NCBI GenBank assembly: GCA_022559845.1
Contig: CM040125.1
Location: forward strand, 329,413,829 to 329,477,828
DNA: 64,000 bases
Direction: 5' to 3'
From: Amorphophallus konjac
Taxonomy: Eukaryota; Streptophyta; Magnoliopsida; Alismatales; Araceae
The position numbers were made by a program, and so were the translations under genes. A model generated the notes under the pieces. It searched no databases. It was not told the origin of the DNA and saw only the letters and a list, made by a program, of their open reading frames with translations. The stretch's first letter is position 1, and the number at the start of each line of letters is the position of its first letter. This document shows positions 10,950 through 22,746 of this stretch, one piece after another.

Positions 10950-12051
10950 TATTCACTACTCATTTATCTAAGTGATGCGAGGAAGGATAGGATATAGAGG
11001 GGGGGTGAATATATCCCCTGATTAAAAACTATGCCAAATTAAAATAACAAATCTGGCGCTACCCAATCTTAAAACTGATTGAACAATATGTTAACAAGAG
11101 TTTGCATAGAACATACGTCGAACACTTATGCACTCAACGCACACTAGAGGGAAATGAAATGAAAGTTAAGTAGCACTCTTACTGACTGATCTAACGACAA
11201 TATAAGAGTAATGCTTTGCACAGAACAAATGTCAAACAGTAAGCGCTCAATACCCACAAAAGGAAAGTGAGATAAACATCATGCGGCTCTTCTGCTGAAC
11301 AGATCTGAAAGCGATATAAAAGAAAAGCTTCAACTGGAACCTATATCGAACATTTAACAGATCGAAGGCAAAACAACCCTGAATGCTACCTATGAAGGGG
11401 GATAGATGAAAAGGATAGCAGACACACAACCAAACCAACAACACAAGAGATTTTTTAGGTGGTTCAGCCAGACACTCAGTTTGCCTACATCCACCCCTCA
11501 CCAGACCAGTGAGGATTACGCTGACTAACAGCTTGAACCGTTGAGCATCACAGCTTGCTACACAGTTGAGCCTCGCAGCTTGCTATCCGCTGAGTCTTAC
11601 AGCTTTGCTTAACCAGAGGAACAAATCCTCTTACTGCTGATGAAAATTCAGCTTGCTCCGCTGACTAATAGCTTGATGGAAGAAACAAAAGAAAACAAGA
11701 AAAACTAAAATGAAAGCAACAGATGAAAGCATAAATAATGTAGCTTCAAATGAGCATAGTGGTCTGGATTTGATCCAAAGACCAACTGTCAAACAGGAGA
11801 ACAACACACTCTGGCCGCTTCTCTTTTCTTCACCATCTATCTCTCCCTCTCTGATTTTTTCTTCACAGACATCACTCTATTTCTCTTCTCACAACTCTCT
11901 CTTTTCTTCTTCTTCTTCTTCTTTTCGTAGCCTCTCTGCCTCTCTTTTTTTCTTTTTTTGGAAGCCCTCACAGAAACTCTATTCTCCTCCTCTCTCGTGC
12001 AAGACCTTTTCTTCTTCACCAAGCAGCCGCTTCTTCTTCGAAGGAAGACCC

Positions 12052-12058
12052 ATTTATA
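12052..12058 (-). promoter_or_regulatory. TATA box of the solo SIRE-type LTR
   Basis: TATAAAT on the minus strand, followed by a pyrimidine/CTT-rich leader. It lies about 230 bp downstream, in LTR sense, of the motif array. Confidence 0.6.
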
Positions 12059-12284
12059 GAACATAGTACCGTAAAAGGTTTTGGATAAAATATCTGATTC
12101 TTCTATTTTTTCATTGGCCCACCTGGAAAGGAGGGAATGATATTCTGCCATGAAAAGGTCCCATGTAACTTCGGATCACGTGCCATATGATTTGCCTTTT
12201 CAACCTTAGGGCGTGTGACAGTCGAAGGTGTGAAGAGATCCAACGTATTCCTCACGTGTATGACCGTTTTCTGCACTGGTGAGC

Positions 12285-13330
12285 TATTTGTTACTCCTAT
12301 CGGGTATTTTATACCCTTAACCAGCTATTTGTCTGCCTTAGGGAGCTATTTGTCACCCTTAGCTTCCCATTAGCCATCGCCACAGCTCCTTTCTTTGCCT
12401 TGCTGACTTGCTACGTCGACGCCACAGCTTCATGCGTCGACTCTGCCTTCTTTCTTTCCACGCATTTACCCTTGTTGCCTATTTGTCAGCCTAACACATC
12501 TATTTGTCTGCCCTGTCCAATCATTTGTCTCCACTATCCATACTGAGCCGTCGCCCTTGCTGCTTTCTTCTTTAGCTTCAGCCGACGCCAAAAGCCATTT
12601 GTCACCCTTATTCTTCTATTATTCAGTTTGACTAAGGAGCTTGGCCTTGTTGACCACGACTGATGTTGACTTTAACTTGGGTCAACATTGACTTAAGTCA
12701 AACATGAAAATAATGTTGGTTAGAGTTAGTTGACTATTGTTGACTTTGACCAATTCAAACTTTGACCGGTCCACCTTGACTTGAGTCAACCCTTCGATTG
12801 TTCTTCTGGCTTTTTCGAGGGCTTCAGGGATCACTGTAGAACATTGTAGCTCATTGTATTCTAGTGATTTACTATTGATCTTTTGGCTTGTAGTGAACCC
12901 TTCTCTCTCTCCTCCATTTCCCTTCTTTCTTCATTTGATAACTCTTCTCGGGCTATTAATCACAGATAACAGTTATTTTTCTCCCTTGAAGACACATTTG
13001 TCACCACTGTTAACCTAGAAGCCGTCGCCCTGTCTCATGTAACATAGCCTTGAGAGCCGTCGCAAATGTCTCTGTTGAGACCTATTTTTCACTCTTAAGA
13101 GGGTATATGTCACCCATAGCAGTCTATTTGTCAGCCTTATGTGTGCATTTGTCGGCCTTATCTTCTTCTGTTGGCGGGTAAACCCAACATGACTTCCTGT
13201 TCATGCAACTTCAACACTTTGCACATATTCAGCGCTACAACCTATTTTTCACCCGTAGAGAGCTATTTGTCAGCCTTACCTGCGTATTTGTCACCACTAA
13301 TGAGTCAGTTGTCTGCCTTATCTTCCTGCC
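12285..13330 (-). repeat. U3 array of CTATTTGTCANCCTTA motifs
   Basis: About sixteen variants of CTATTTGTCACCCTTA (plus-strand reading) occur, e.g. near 12287, 12325, 12345, 12477, 12503, 12525, 12597, 12986, 13098, 13121, 13145, 13240, 13264, 13285 and 13307. Spacing is irregular. They lie wholly in the U3 of this minus-oriented LTR, so in LTR sense they read TAAGGGTGACAAATAG. TTGACTT...GTCAA words form a second, looser set at 12650-12790 and 13380-13490. Confidence 0.85.
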
Positions 13331-13668
13331 TTCCCTTGTATGAATCTTAACAGATTTGTGACCCATTTCTAAATAATTAAGACTTTGACTGCACTGAGTT
13401 GGATTGACCACTGTCTTAGCTCCATTGACTGTACGTTGACTTCATTGACCATGTTGACTTTTCTTCAATTCTTCAAAAAATAATTGACTTTTAGCATGTT
13501 CTATGTGCAACTGTCAACCTGTTCTTTGTGCAATTTAGAAGTAAACTACACACACAAAATCATTATAGCTCAATGCATGATTCTACATCAACAAAACACA
13601 ATGACTATCCGCATGAAGAGTATACATGACTCATGATTTTGACAGCATCAAAACACAGGGACACAACA

Positions 13669-14398
13669 CTAAGAATTTAAATAAACATACCTACAGTAGT
13701 TGGTGGGGCCGGTGCACTCTGTGTACCTGGTGCGGAGACATAAAATATCATGAGCAAAATAAAGTGCATATTCACTACTCATTTATCTAAGAATTTAAAT
13801 AAACATACCCGCAGTTGTTTGTGGGGGCGGTGCACTCTGTGTAGCTGGTGCGGAGACATAAAATATCATGAGCAAAATAAAGTGCATATTCACTACTCAT
13901 TTATCTAAGAATTTAAATAAACATATCGGCAGTAGTTGGTGGGGGCGGTGTACTCTGTGTAGCTGGTGCGGAGACATAAAATATCGTGAGCAAAACAAAG
14001 TGCATATTCACTACTCATTTATCTAAGAATTTAAATAAACATACCGGCAGTAGTTGGTGGGGGCGGTGCACTCTGTGTAGCTGGTGCGGAGACATAAAAT
14101 ATCGTGAGTAAAACAAAGTGCATATTCACTACTCATGTATCTAAGAATTTAAATAAACATACCGGCAGTAGTTGGTGGGGGTGGTGCACTATGTGTAGCT
14201 GGTGCAGAGACATAAAATATCATGAGCAAAACAAAGTGCATATTTACTACTCATTTATCTAATAATTTAAATAAACATACCTGCAGCAGGTGGTGGGGGC
14301 GGTGTACTCTATGTGCCTGGTGCAGAGACATAAAATATCATGAGCAAAACAAAGTGCATATTCACTACTCATTTATCTAAGAATTTAAATAAACATAC
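13669..14398 (-). repeat. Tandem array of six ~118-bp units, each with a putative 36-nt micro-exon
   Basis: Units recur with period 118-119 bp (G-rich cores near 13692, 13812, 13931, 14049, 14167 and 14285). On the minus strand each contains an acceptor-like ATTTTATGTCTCCGCACCAG, exactly 36 bases, and a donor-like GTATGTTTATTT. One phase translates the 36 bases as proline-rich TQSAPPPPTTA. One unit (about 13920-13960) has a mutated donor (AT for GT). A 27-bp remnant of the same unit sits at 10946-10972 beyond the solo LTR. The array lies just downstream, on the minus strand, of a putative transposase exon, so the copies may be real duplicated exons. Confidence 0.8.
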
Positions 14399-14456
14399 CA
14401 GTAGAACCCCTCCCGGAACCACCTCTCCTCGAAGTCCCGATACGACCTTGCACTAT
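14399..14456 (-). pseudogene. Putative Gly/Arg-rich exon of the CACTA transposase gene
   Basis: On the minus strand an AATTATTAG acceptor precedes 58 bases that end in GTATGTTT, the same donor as in the array units. One frame reads GRIGTSRRGGSGRGST, a Gly/Arg-rich run. Junctions are inferred from splice consensus only. Confidence 0.4.
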
Positions 14457-14569
14457 CTAATTATTGACAATAATTAAAGTATTGTATATTAGTCCACAAC
14501 TAATTACGAGGAGAGGTAGTAAGTAATAATGATAAGAAGTGTATATATGTTAAATTTCTTACAAAATAT

Positions 14570-15343
14570 TCAATCAATATCTGTTTCATCTTCAGATGTT
14601 GAAGATATATCAAACTCATTGTCATCTTTGTCATCTTCCTCATTCTCACTAGATTCATACTCTTCCTCCTCAGAGGACTCCTCCTGCCCAACAATTGCTT
14701 CATTTAGCTCAGTTGAATCGACTTCTTCCACTTCGTCCTCTATAGACAACCGAAGTGGATCATCAGATTCGATCATATAAAGATTAGAACCAACCAACTC
14801 TGCAGTGTCATCCTCGTCTGATTAAAAAAATTCGGCACTAGAATCCTCTGAGATAGCTTCACTCAGATCTAACTCATCATTAGGCATAAGCCTTGGTTTT
14901 ACCCTATAGACTACCCACCAATCTTTAATCTTGGACGATGAATAACTGGAATAATACACTTGCTGGGCTTGTGCGGCCAAAATGAACGGCTCATAGGTAT
15001 TCAATTTGGATCTATGTTTGACATTGACAATCTCATATATTGCGTCGTTTCGAACTGAATTAGGATCAAACCAATGACACTTAAAAAGGAATATATGGTT
15101 GTCTTGTCCGAGATACTGTAATTCTATAACCTCCTCAAGAATACCATAGTAATCAAGTTCATTTTCTTTGTATGTACTACCTTTCATGCATACGCCGCTA
15201 TTCATCATAGACCTATTTCGTCCATAATCTCTGGTGTGAAATCTATAACCATTCACAAAAAATCCTAGATAGGCATGCGTGACCTTCGAAGGTCCATAAC
15301 TTATCACTTGGACTCTTTCATTAGTAACATAAGCTTCTTCAAC
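14570..15343 (-). pseudogene. CACTA (En/Spm) transposase C-terminal exon with DUF4216
   Basis: The exon starts at 15343 after a TTCATAG acceptor and reads VEEAYVTNERVQVISYG, then the DUF4216 landmarks: FFVNGYRFHTRDYGRNR, YYGILEEVIELQYLG and FKCHWFDPNS, then WWVVYRVKPR. It continues as an extremely acidic Glu/Asp/Ser tail. The acidic tail is separated from the DUF4216 frame by a stop near 14822, so the end is uncertain. The domain is found at the C-terminus of plant CACTA transposases. It lies on the same strand as, and downstream of, the DUF4218 part at 15419-15967. Confidence 0.85.
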
Positions 15344-15418
15344 CTATGAATATAAACCACATTACTTTAAAATTAGGCATACACCTCAAGCTTTGTGGAA
15401 CTTAACTTCGACACTTAC
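15344..15418 (-). other. Intron in the CACTA transposase gene
   Basis: On the minus strand ...AAAACTCAA is followed by GTAAGTGTCG and 75 bases later ATTCATAG precedes GTTGAAGAAG. The flanking exons read FARWLKTQ then VEEAYV, the usual order in CACTA transposases. Confidence 0.7.
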
Positions 15419-15967
15419 TTGAGTTTTAAGCCATCTGGCAAAAGATCTCTCTCGTTCCTTTTGAACCTCTATGTCATTGAGGCGTAGACATTGACTAATT
15501 AATTCTAAATCAAATTGCCTGCAATGATGAATGCAACATTACCGGAAATCGGAGGAAGAACGTCAAGCAACTTATAAATTTTAGCACCTACGGAGTTGAG
15601 GACTCACTCAACATAAGGTTCAATCTCAGCACAGTTCAGGAGAACATATATCTCTGCGGCCAACAACTCTATGTCCTCTAATATGCGATTCGATCAACGT
15701 CCGAATGCACGTCCTGGATACTTAAACATGGACAACCGGTCAACAGACCCACCTCTCCTCCATCATCATCACGTGGAGGTTGAGTGCGACGAGTTTGAAT
15801 TTCACGTTCGAAGTACATCGAACAGAAGTTCAAAATTTCTTCAATAATATCTGCCCCAATAATCGAACCCTCTACTTTAGCCTTGTTGTGAACCTTCATT
15901 TTCAGGTCATGAATACACCTATGACAACGATTCATATGACAATGACATATAGTTACAATGACAAACA
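15419..15967 (-). pseudogene. CACTA transposase, DUF4218 C-terminal segment
   Basis: On the minus strand the sequence reads NKAKVEGSIIGADIIEEILNFCSMYFE, a DUF4218 signature, then a D-D-G-G-E acidic stretch. Frame-shifted remnants LLNCAEIEPYVE and RLNDIEVQKERERSFARWLK follow before the intron. The upstream part of the same protein resumes at 19475 on the far side of the inserted LTR, and the joined order (Transpos_assoc, Transposase_21, DUF4218, DUF4216) is that of a standard CACTA TPase. Stops and frame changes make it non-functional. Confidence 0.8.
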
Positions 15968-15972
15968 CATGT

Positions 15973-18900
15973 TGTGACGACCTGGACTCCGGATATCGGA
16001 TATACCTGATAGGACTACCGAGTAGACCCGATACTGCTTGGAACCCGTGAAGCCTCCCAAGAGCTTTAAAGCTCCGAAGGGATAAAAGGAATGTCGTGTA
16101 GTACATTGAAGTCGCAGATATAATAGTAAGCAATTAAATTTCATTAATCATGTTTGCTAAAGTAGCAGAAATACAATTACTTTTTAATTAACAGTTCAAA
16201 TAACAATTATACCAGAGTCCAGTCCAAAGGAAAGACAAGTACAGTCGGACAGAAGAAAGACGTACACTGAGGTCGGGGGAAGCCCGACGCAGGTACCACT
16301 GGCAACTACGAACACGCCACACCGGGAACCGTAAAGGAAGTAGAGACGACCACACCTGAAAAGCAGGGGTGAGCCTCGTGTCACTGGCCCAGTAGGGGTC
16401 ACGCGGATCCCCACTAAAAATAACGTAGTAACACGGAACAATAACTAAACAACAGTAGTAGTAAAGTAGGAAAGCTAAACTACAACAAAAAAGCTGTAAA
16501 AGAAAATCGTAAAGGCTGGAGCAGAAACAGCTAAAAGAAAAGGGAAGAGCAAAGCCGCAAAGATCGGAACACGGCCCCCGAGAGAAGGTCGGCTCCCTAA
16601 GCTACTCCAACAATGGCAGAAAGGTGAACCCTGATCTCACAAAGTTAGGAGTTACCGATCCATCGACCAGACACCAGCCTCAAAACTAAGGCCGATGAAA
16701 ACAGACAAAAGGCCTAGAAAAGACTTAGACAGATACGGAACACTAAAGCCTACACGACTAGATTGTCATGCACGCTCCCTAGCGCAACTACATACACGAC
16801 TGGAGCGTCGTGCATGTCACACAGCACTGACCTCGGGGAAGGCCAAGAGAAGGCTAACCCGGGAAGGTCACGACATGAAGTGCGAGAAATGCGAGAGTCA
16901 CATGTCAAGTGATGGAAGCACCTCCTCACTAGAAGAATAGCCAGATGCGTCCACTGACGTCTTACACTGCGCCACAAGTATCTCGCTACGGACGTCGAGA
17001 ACGACGGAGACTGAGATACACACAGAACTAGAACAGGAACTATAGTAATGAGTGACTAGTCAGGGTCACGCCCATCGGCGTCAGTCCAAACGCCCCTGAC
17101 CACGTGTGCACACACCGACTCTTGCCTAGAGCTAGGCCTCTAGCTAGTTTTCCCCCCCAGCAGGACGCTACCGTTAAGCAGGGGCCCACGGAAACTAGCT
17201 TAAAAACCATATATCGGGAACTGCCCCACCACCTCCTCCCAGGTGGCTGACACTCGAGGTCGTGAGGCTATGACTAGTGGAGGCTCACTAGACACAGAGA
17301 CTCTGAAATACGAGTGCTGGAGTACAGACATGCTAAGCACGCACTGTTACCCATACTACGAAGCACAAAGGCAGTACACCAACTGCCAACAGACTCAGGA
17401 CAGGGCAACTAGACCTATTAACGTAATGATCCTTGAGTCTCATGACTCGGAGCCAAGATCGTCGGATGACGATAATGACGAACCGCCAATCAGCCTAATC
17501 CTAAGCCACAGGAAATGACAATGGATCATTGGATCCACATAACCGTATAAAATGACTCACGGAGACCTGAGGGAGCATCAAGACCCTCAAAGTACCTGGA
17601 CACACAAACTGAGATAAGACAGTACCTCTACGTGTCCAGAACCACTGTCTCGATCTAGACAGAAAAGCTGAGACACTCACAAGGTCACGTGTCAACCACT
17701 GGGTCACGCGGGGTTGACCAGGACCTGACAACGACTCAGAAGTAGTACAGAAACCTAACCAATAGTAGGGTACGCCTGGCTATCTGATAACATGGTTATA
17801 GCCCTCATAGGACATCAAAAGTCATCCACGGGACAATGGGCGAACCACGAAGTCAAGCCGAGGCACTTGGAAACCAACACATCGGGAAACGACACGCAGG
17901 AATTAAGCGGAGGAACATACACTGGCAGTCATAGAATGGGCCGTTAGATGACTATAGCGGTCAAGGATTAGGCCGCTAAACCCAGTCAACCCTGAACCGA
18001 CCTATTCAGTGAAACCACCCAAGCGGTCTAATATAGACACGCTACACGGATGTGGCGGTCTAAGAATGAGCCACCACACTAACTGCCCTACAACATTGAC
18101 CTAAGACAAACGGCCTGTAGCGGCCTAAGAAGGGCACGCTACAAGGAAATAATGCATGAAGGTTGGGCCACCAAGGCCAACTGACTTAAAACATTGACCC
18201 GGTGAAACGGACCGTAGCGGTCTAAGGACAGCCCGCTACAAGGCTCTGGCGGTCAAAGATAGAACCGCCAGACTGAACAGACATACACTAGAATCAAGAA
18301 ATCGCTTGAGCTTGGAGCACCACTATAGGGCCGCCAGAGGCAAGTGGCGGTCAGAGGTTGGGTCGCCAACCTCAGCCGACCTAAAACTAACTGACACACT
18401 ATGAAGTGTGGCGGTCCATCGTGGGGCCGCCAGAGACCTGTAGCGGTCTCTGAAACGACCGCCAAAATGATACGGCGGGAAAACTATGGAAATGGCCGAT
18501 CTCGGCTGTTCCATGCCCCATACGCGTCTAAACGCAGGGGAAATAAGCCTAATCGATGAAAATAACCTTCCACAGGCCGGAAGGGGTCCATGCAACAACT
18601 AAATCGCACGAAACGGGCGATTCCAACGAATCGACCCTAATTGGGTCACCGGGGTTCCCGGACTCGTACCGGCCCCAAATGACGACCAATCAACATGAAA
18701 TCAACGGAAATGGAATGCAGACATGCTGGGGGTCATAATGAAACGAATCTAGTCAAAAATCGTCGCCATTTTTCAGCGAACCCGACGCACACCCCCCGAG
18801 CATGCTTTTCCCGAAGTTGAATGAAACCCGCTCAAACTCGCACCGATTGACACGAAATTGCAAAGGAAACGCAGAGGAGAAGTAGGGCTTCCATCTCCCT

Positions 18901-19469
18901 ACCTCCACCGAAGATTCTGTGCACCGTAGTAACTAAACCGCGTCAAAAACCGCATCACAAGCTTGACCGTCGGCTTTGAATCCACCGTTTGGGATCGCGC
19001 CAGAAACGGTCCAAACCTCGCCCCATCGCGCTCCGGACCAACCCCACGGCATCTCCTCTACCTGCCCGAGCGTCCTCCGTCTGCAGCCGGAGCCGGAAGG
19101 GCGAGAGAAGAGAGAAAACGGGGGAGAGACAGGGTCACGGCGCGAATGAGAGGGGAGGAGAGAGGAAGAAGAAATAAAAATAAAGAAATTAGGAAATTTT
19201 CCTAATTTCTAAAAATTCACTTTTTAGCCCGAAAATCCACTAATTCAAAAAAATACGTAAAAATAGTCGAAACGATCCTCTCAAAGAGTAGATCGCAATT
19301 GTAGCGTCCTCGAGTCGATGAACTGAGAAATAAACTCACCATAGGGTTCCGTAACTAGTACGAGAGAAAAACCCACGTGGATCGTAAAACTCAACTCAGG
19401 ACCCACAAAAGCGATCCGAAACTCTCCGAAAAGAATCCGAAAGACCCGATAGGGATCCAGGGTATTACA
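15973..19469. mobile_element. 3.5-kb solo LTR (probably Ty3/Gypsy) with CATGT target duplication
   Basis: The insertion begins TGTGACGACCTGG and ends CCAGGGTATTACA, so its first 13 bases are an imperfect inverted repeat of its last 13. It is flanked by CATGT at 15968-15972 and 19470-19474, inside the CACTA transposase. No gag or pol domain lies between; open frames are short and shared between strands. The length and TGT...ACA ends suggest a solo LTR of a large-LTR Gypsy lineage such as Tekay/Del, but the family and strand were not established. Confidence 0.8.
17935..18470. repeat. Array of GCGGTC...CCGC stem-loop-like motifs in the 3.5-kb LTR
   Basis: About ten units of the type GTAGCGGTCTAAG-n(3-6)-CCGCTAC occur (e.g. 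near 18055, 18120, 18213, 18248, 18345, 18410 and 18445). In several of them the outer GTAGCGG or TGGCGG pairs with CCGCTAC or CCGCCA within the same unit. Similar GCGGTC/GACCGC words appear in the Gypsy LTR and leader at 7080-7275 and 8390-8520. Confidence 0.65.
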
Positions 19470-19474
19470 CATGT

Positions 19475-21728
19475 AACAACTGTCAAATAAATTATAAATT
19501 CATAATGACTACCTCTCAAATGGATACATCCATCGAAATTATACTGGTCCTCCAACTTTGGCCTCGTATGGCAAATGGATAATCAGGTGCTCCATGGAAT
19601 CGAAGAACGCAGGGGGGAATATATTCTCAAACTTTCATAACGTTGTGACCACATTCTGTTCGATAGTTTGTAATTCCCCAAGTTTGAGTTCTGATGCACA
19701 TAGAATCTTCAACTCAGTCAATGCTCCCCATATAGGCTTTGGCAATATGTCACGGAATGCAATGGGTAGAAGTCTCTCCATGAACACATGGCAGTCATGA
19801 CTTTTCAATCCATATATTTTTGCCTCATTAACATTCACACAACGGGCTATGTTAGACACATATCCATCAGGGAATCTTAATTACTTCAGCCACTGGCACA
19901 GTTCATTGATCTGTGTGTCTTTCAACACGTAAGCTGCTTTAGGTTGCACAACTTTGCCCCGTACCTGTCGCAATTCCAACTCTGGTCATTTGCAAAGTAT
20001 CTTCAAGTCCGCTCGCGCCTTGACATTGTCCTTTTTTTTGGCTTTCATGTTCATGATGGTGTTGAACACATTATCAAAGACATTCTTCTCAACATGCATG
20101 ATGTCCAGGTTGTGCTGTATCAAAAGGGCTGACCAATAAGGTAATTCCCAGAAGATACTTTTCTTCACCCAGTTGTGATCCTCTCCGAATCCACAAAGCT
20201 ATCATGTACTACCCGACAATTTCACTATATGTGGTATGTTTTGCACCTGTGTTGCCATTGAAATCCATTCCAAGGCTGCTGTGATCTTAATGAATGACTC
20301 ATTTTGCCTTTGGAAAGGATGGTCAATTGGTAGAAACTATCGATGACAATCAAAGTAGCATGATTTCTTACCATATTTCAGGACAAATGATTTGGTATCA
20401 GCCATACAGTAAGGACATGCCAACCTCCCGTGTGTGCTCCAGCCAGATAGCATTCCATATGCAGGGAAGTGACTTATTGTCAACATCGATGCAGCATTCA
20501 TAGTGAAATTTTAATTTCTATACGCATCATAAGTAACAACTCCATTATTCCATAATTTTTTCAACTCATCAATCAGTGGCCTGAGATATATGTCCAAATT
20601 TTTTTCTGGATTTTTTGGACCTGGAATCACCAAAGTTAAGAAAAGGTTCTCTCGCTTCATGCACATGTCCGACGGAAGGTTGTATGGCGACAGGAACACT
20701 GGCGAATATGAGTAAGATGGCACTGAATCTCTAAATGGGTTGAAGTCGTCTGTGCATAAACCCAGCCTAACATTCCGTGGCTCGTGAGCAAAAGCAGTAT
20801 AGGTACGACTGAAATGAGCCCAAGCTTCACCATCGGCGAGATGACTCGTTATATCATCTGCACGATGTACTCTTTCCGTGTGCCATAACATATGCCGAGC
20901 AGTCTTTGACGACATATACATCCGCTACAATCTGGGCGTGACATGGAAGTATCGTAGTGACTTGTAAGGCACATCCTTCTACTTTGAATTGTCCCCTCTC
21001 TTAGGTTTAAATCTATCATGCTGACAAATATCAAATGATCTTTTATCTACATTATCTTGATAATATAGCATACAGTGATTAGGGCATGCATCTATTTTTT
21101 GGTATCCAAGTCCTAACTCATTGACCATCTTCTTTGCACGGTAAAAAATTCTAGGCAGCTTCTCATCTCGAGGCAGCATATTCTTGATAAGGAGGAGAAT
21201 ACGGTCAAAACAACTCTCACTAAGGTGAAATTCGGATTTCAAATTCATCAACTGTGAGACAGTAGACAACCGAGTGTGATTTTCACAACCATCCCACAGT
21301 GGCTCATCAGCATCCCGAAGTAACTAATAAAATCTTTCAACCGTCTTGTTTGGTGATTCTTTTTTGTACACGTGTTCCCCTTATACATTAGAGTTAGGGC
21401 CAGCAGCATCGATTACCATGTCTGCATAGGTACTTGTGCCTGCAACATTGATGGGCTCATACGACCATAAGTCCTCACCATGTCACACCCAATTCATATA
21501 ACCTTTCGTGAACCCTTTCATGTATAAATGATCTTGTACATCCCATAGTGAAAGAAATCTCTTGTTTTTACAAAGTAAACAAGGACATCGGATGTAACCA
21601 CACTGGTCCACTACTGTTGGATGCCCCAACGCAAACTGAATAAAACTATCAACTCCATCCTTAAACTCCTCTGACACCCTTCCGTCAACTACTCTGCAAT
21701 TCATCCATGAACGATCAAGTCTAGCCAT
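19475..21728 (-). pseudogene. CACTA (En/Spm) transposase N-terminal two thirds, multiply broken
   Basis: From 21728 the minus strand reads a Transpos_assoc domain (RSWMNCRV...GYIRCPCLLCKNK...HLYMKGF). The Transposase_21 core follows: DRILLLIKNMLP, FYRAKKMVNELGLGYQKIDACPN, CMLYY, MLWHTE, then DGEAWAHF, GLCTDDFNPF, PYNLPSDMCMKRE and IPGPKNPEKNLDIYL. Next come ELPYW...LDIMHVEKNVFDN and GLKSHDCHVFMERLLP. This enzyme class cuts and pastes elements that end in CACTA. At least six stops or frame changes interrupt it (e.g. near 21480, 21330, 20978, 20925, 20511 and 20200), and the 3.5-kb LTR separates its last part. The terminal CACTA repeats were not found. Confidence 0.9.
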
Positions 21729-21739
21729 ATTTACCTAAA

Positions 21740-22746
21740 AAATTAAAAAAATCATATCAATATGTCATATTTAACTTCTAAATTTTTTTTGACATCTCCC
21801 CTAAAAATTGACTTTTTCCCACATTTATACATCCTGGTTATTCACATATACAACCATATCCACATCCACTTTCATATTCACTATTCACACACCCACATTG
21901 ACATCGACATCATCTTCTAGAAAAAATCATTATCATACCCGCATTCACATACACATTCATATCGGCATCCACACCTGTCAAAAAAATTAATTCACATCTC
22001 TGACACCCTTTCCTCGCTCATTAAAAAAAATCCCCCCACCCTCCAAATAAAAAAACTATCACACACACTCAAATTTATAAAAATTAAATCCCCTCGATCC
22101 CACCCTCTCCTTTGGCCACTTAAATTAAAAAAAGCATATCAATATGTCATATTAAACTTCTAAAAAAAATTCAACAGCATCTCCCCTAAAAAATGACTAT
22201 TTTTCACATTTGTACATCCTGTTTGGTCACATATACATCCATATCCACAATATTCATGGGGTACCTACATCAAATAAAATGCCCATCTATATATACTTGA
22301 TCATTCAGTGTTGTTTGTTATATGTGCTTCACGATTATCTTAAAATTTCGGCAACATCTCCCCACACTTCTCCAATATACCACCATAATTTACTAATTTT
22401 AACATTCCTCTAACAGTCACTCACATAAAATGCAAGTGACCACAAGAGCAGTCAAAATTATCAGGTATATTGGAGAAGAGAGGGAAGATGCTACTGAAAT
22501 TTTAAGATAATCATGAAGCACATAAAATAAACAACACCGAACGATCAAATATCCATAGACTGTCCAACAAGACAATTCAAGACTTTGTGTTCGATATATG
22601 TCATTAGTATCCAAGCATACTAATCACATATATCATAACGGAAGTCTTGAATGGGCAAAAATTAAAAAATGGGTCATATCCACATTGACGCACACACATT
22701 TATATCAACATCCCTCTTCCCATCCACATCCCTATTCCCACCCTCC
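21740..22746. other. AT-rich upstream region of the CACTA remnant, no gene seen
   Basis: The sequence holds repeated CACATTCATATC-like words and two diverged copies of a CATATCAATATGTCATATTxAACTTCTAAA block (about 21752 and 22134), plus the hairpin at 22299-22546. No coding frame is supported. Confidence 0.5.
22299..22546. repeat. Inverted repeat with ~91-bp arms
   Basis: The arm at 22299-22390 pairs with 22456-22546 with few mismatches (GTTGTTTGTTATATGTGCTT against AAGCACATAAAATAAACAAC), with a 65-bp spacer. It could be a small foldback element or a local inverted duplication. Confidence 0.8.

Larger units (their letters stand above)
10973..13668 (-). mobile_element. Solo SIRE-type copia LTR with CTAAG target duplication
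   Basis: On the minus strand it starts TGTTGTGTCCCTGTGTTTTG at 13668, closely like the LTR start at 23763, and ends CCTTCCTCGCATCA at 10973. It is flanked by CTAAG at 10968-10972 and 13669-13673. Removing one copy of the duplication restores the host repeat (ATTTATCTAAGAATTTAAAT). The TTTTTAGGTGGTTC...CCACCCCTC block is at 11455-11500 and a TATA box is at 12052-12058. No internal coding region exists between the duplications, so it is a solo LTR from LTR-LTR recombination. The frames at 11710-12151 translate a TCT-rich 5' leader and are not genes. Confidence 0.9.

Noticed and set aside
11710..12151. Ser-rich plus-strand and Lys/Arg-rich minus-strand frames
   Set aside because: Both read the CTT-rich transcribed leader of the solo LTR; no domain, no conservation signal.
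16196..18738. Several 60-90-codon frames on both strands
   Set aside because: All lie within the 3.5-kb solo LTR, overlap each other and have no domain.
13669..21740. Complete CACTA element with terminal repeats
   Set aside because: No CACTACAAGAA-like ends or 3-bp target duplication were found on either side; only the transposase remnant and array are supported.
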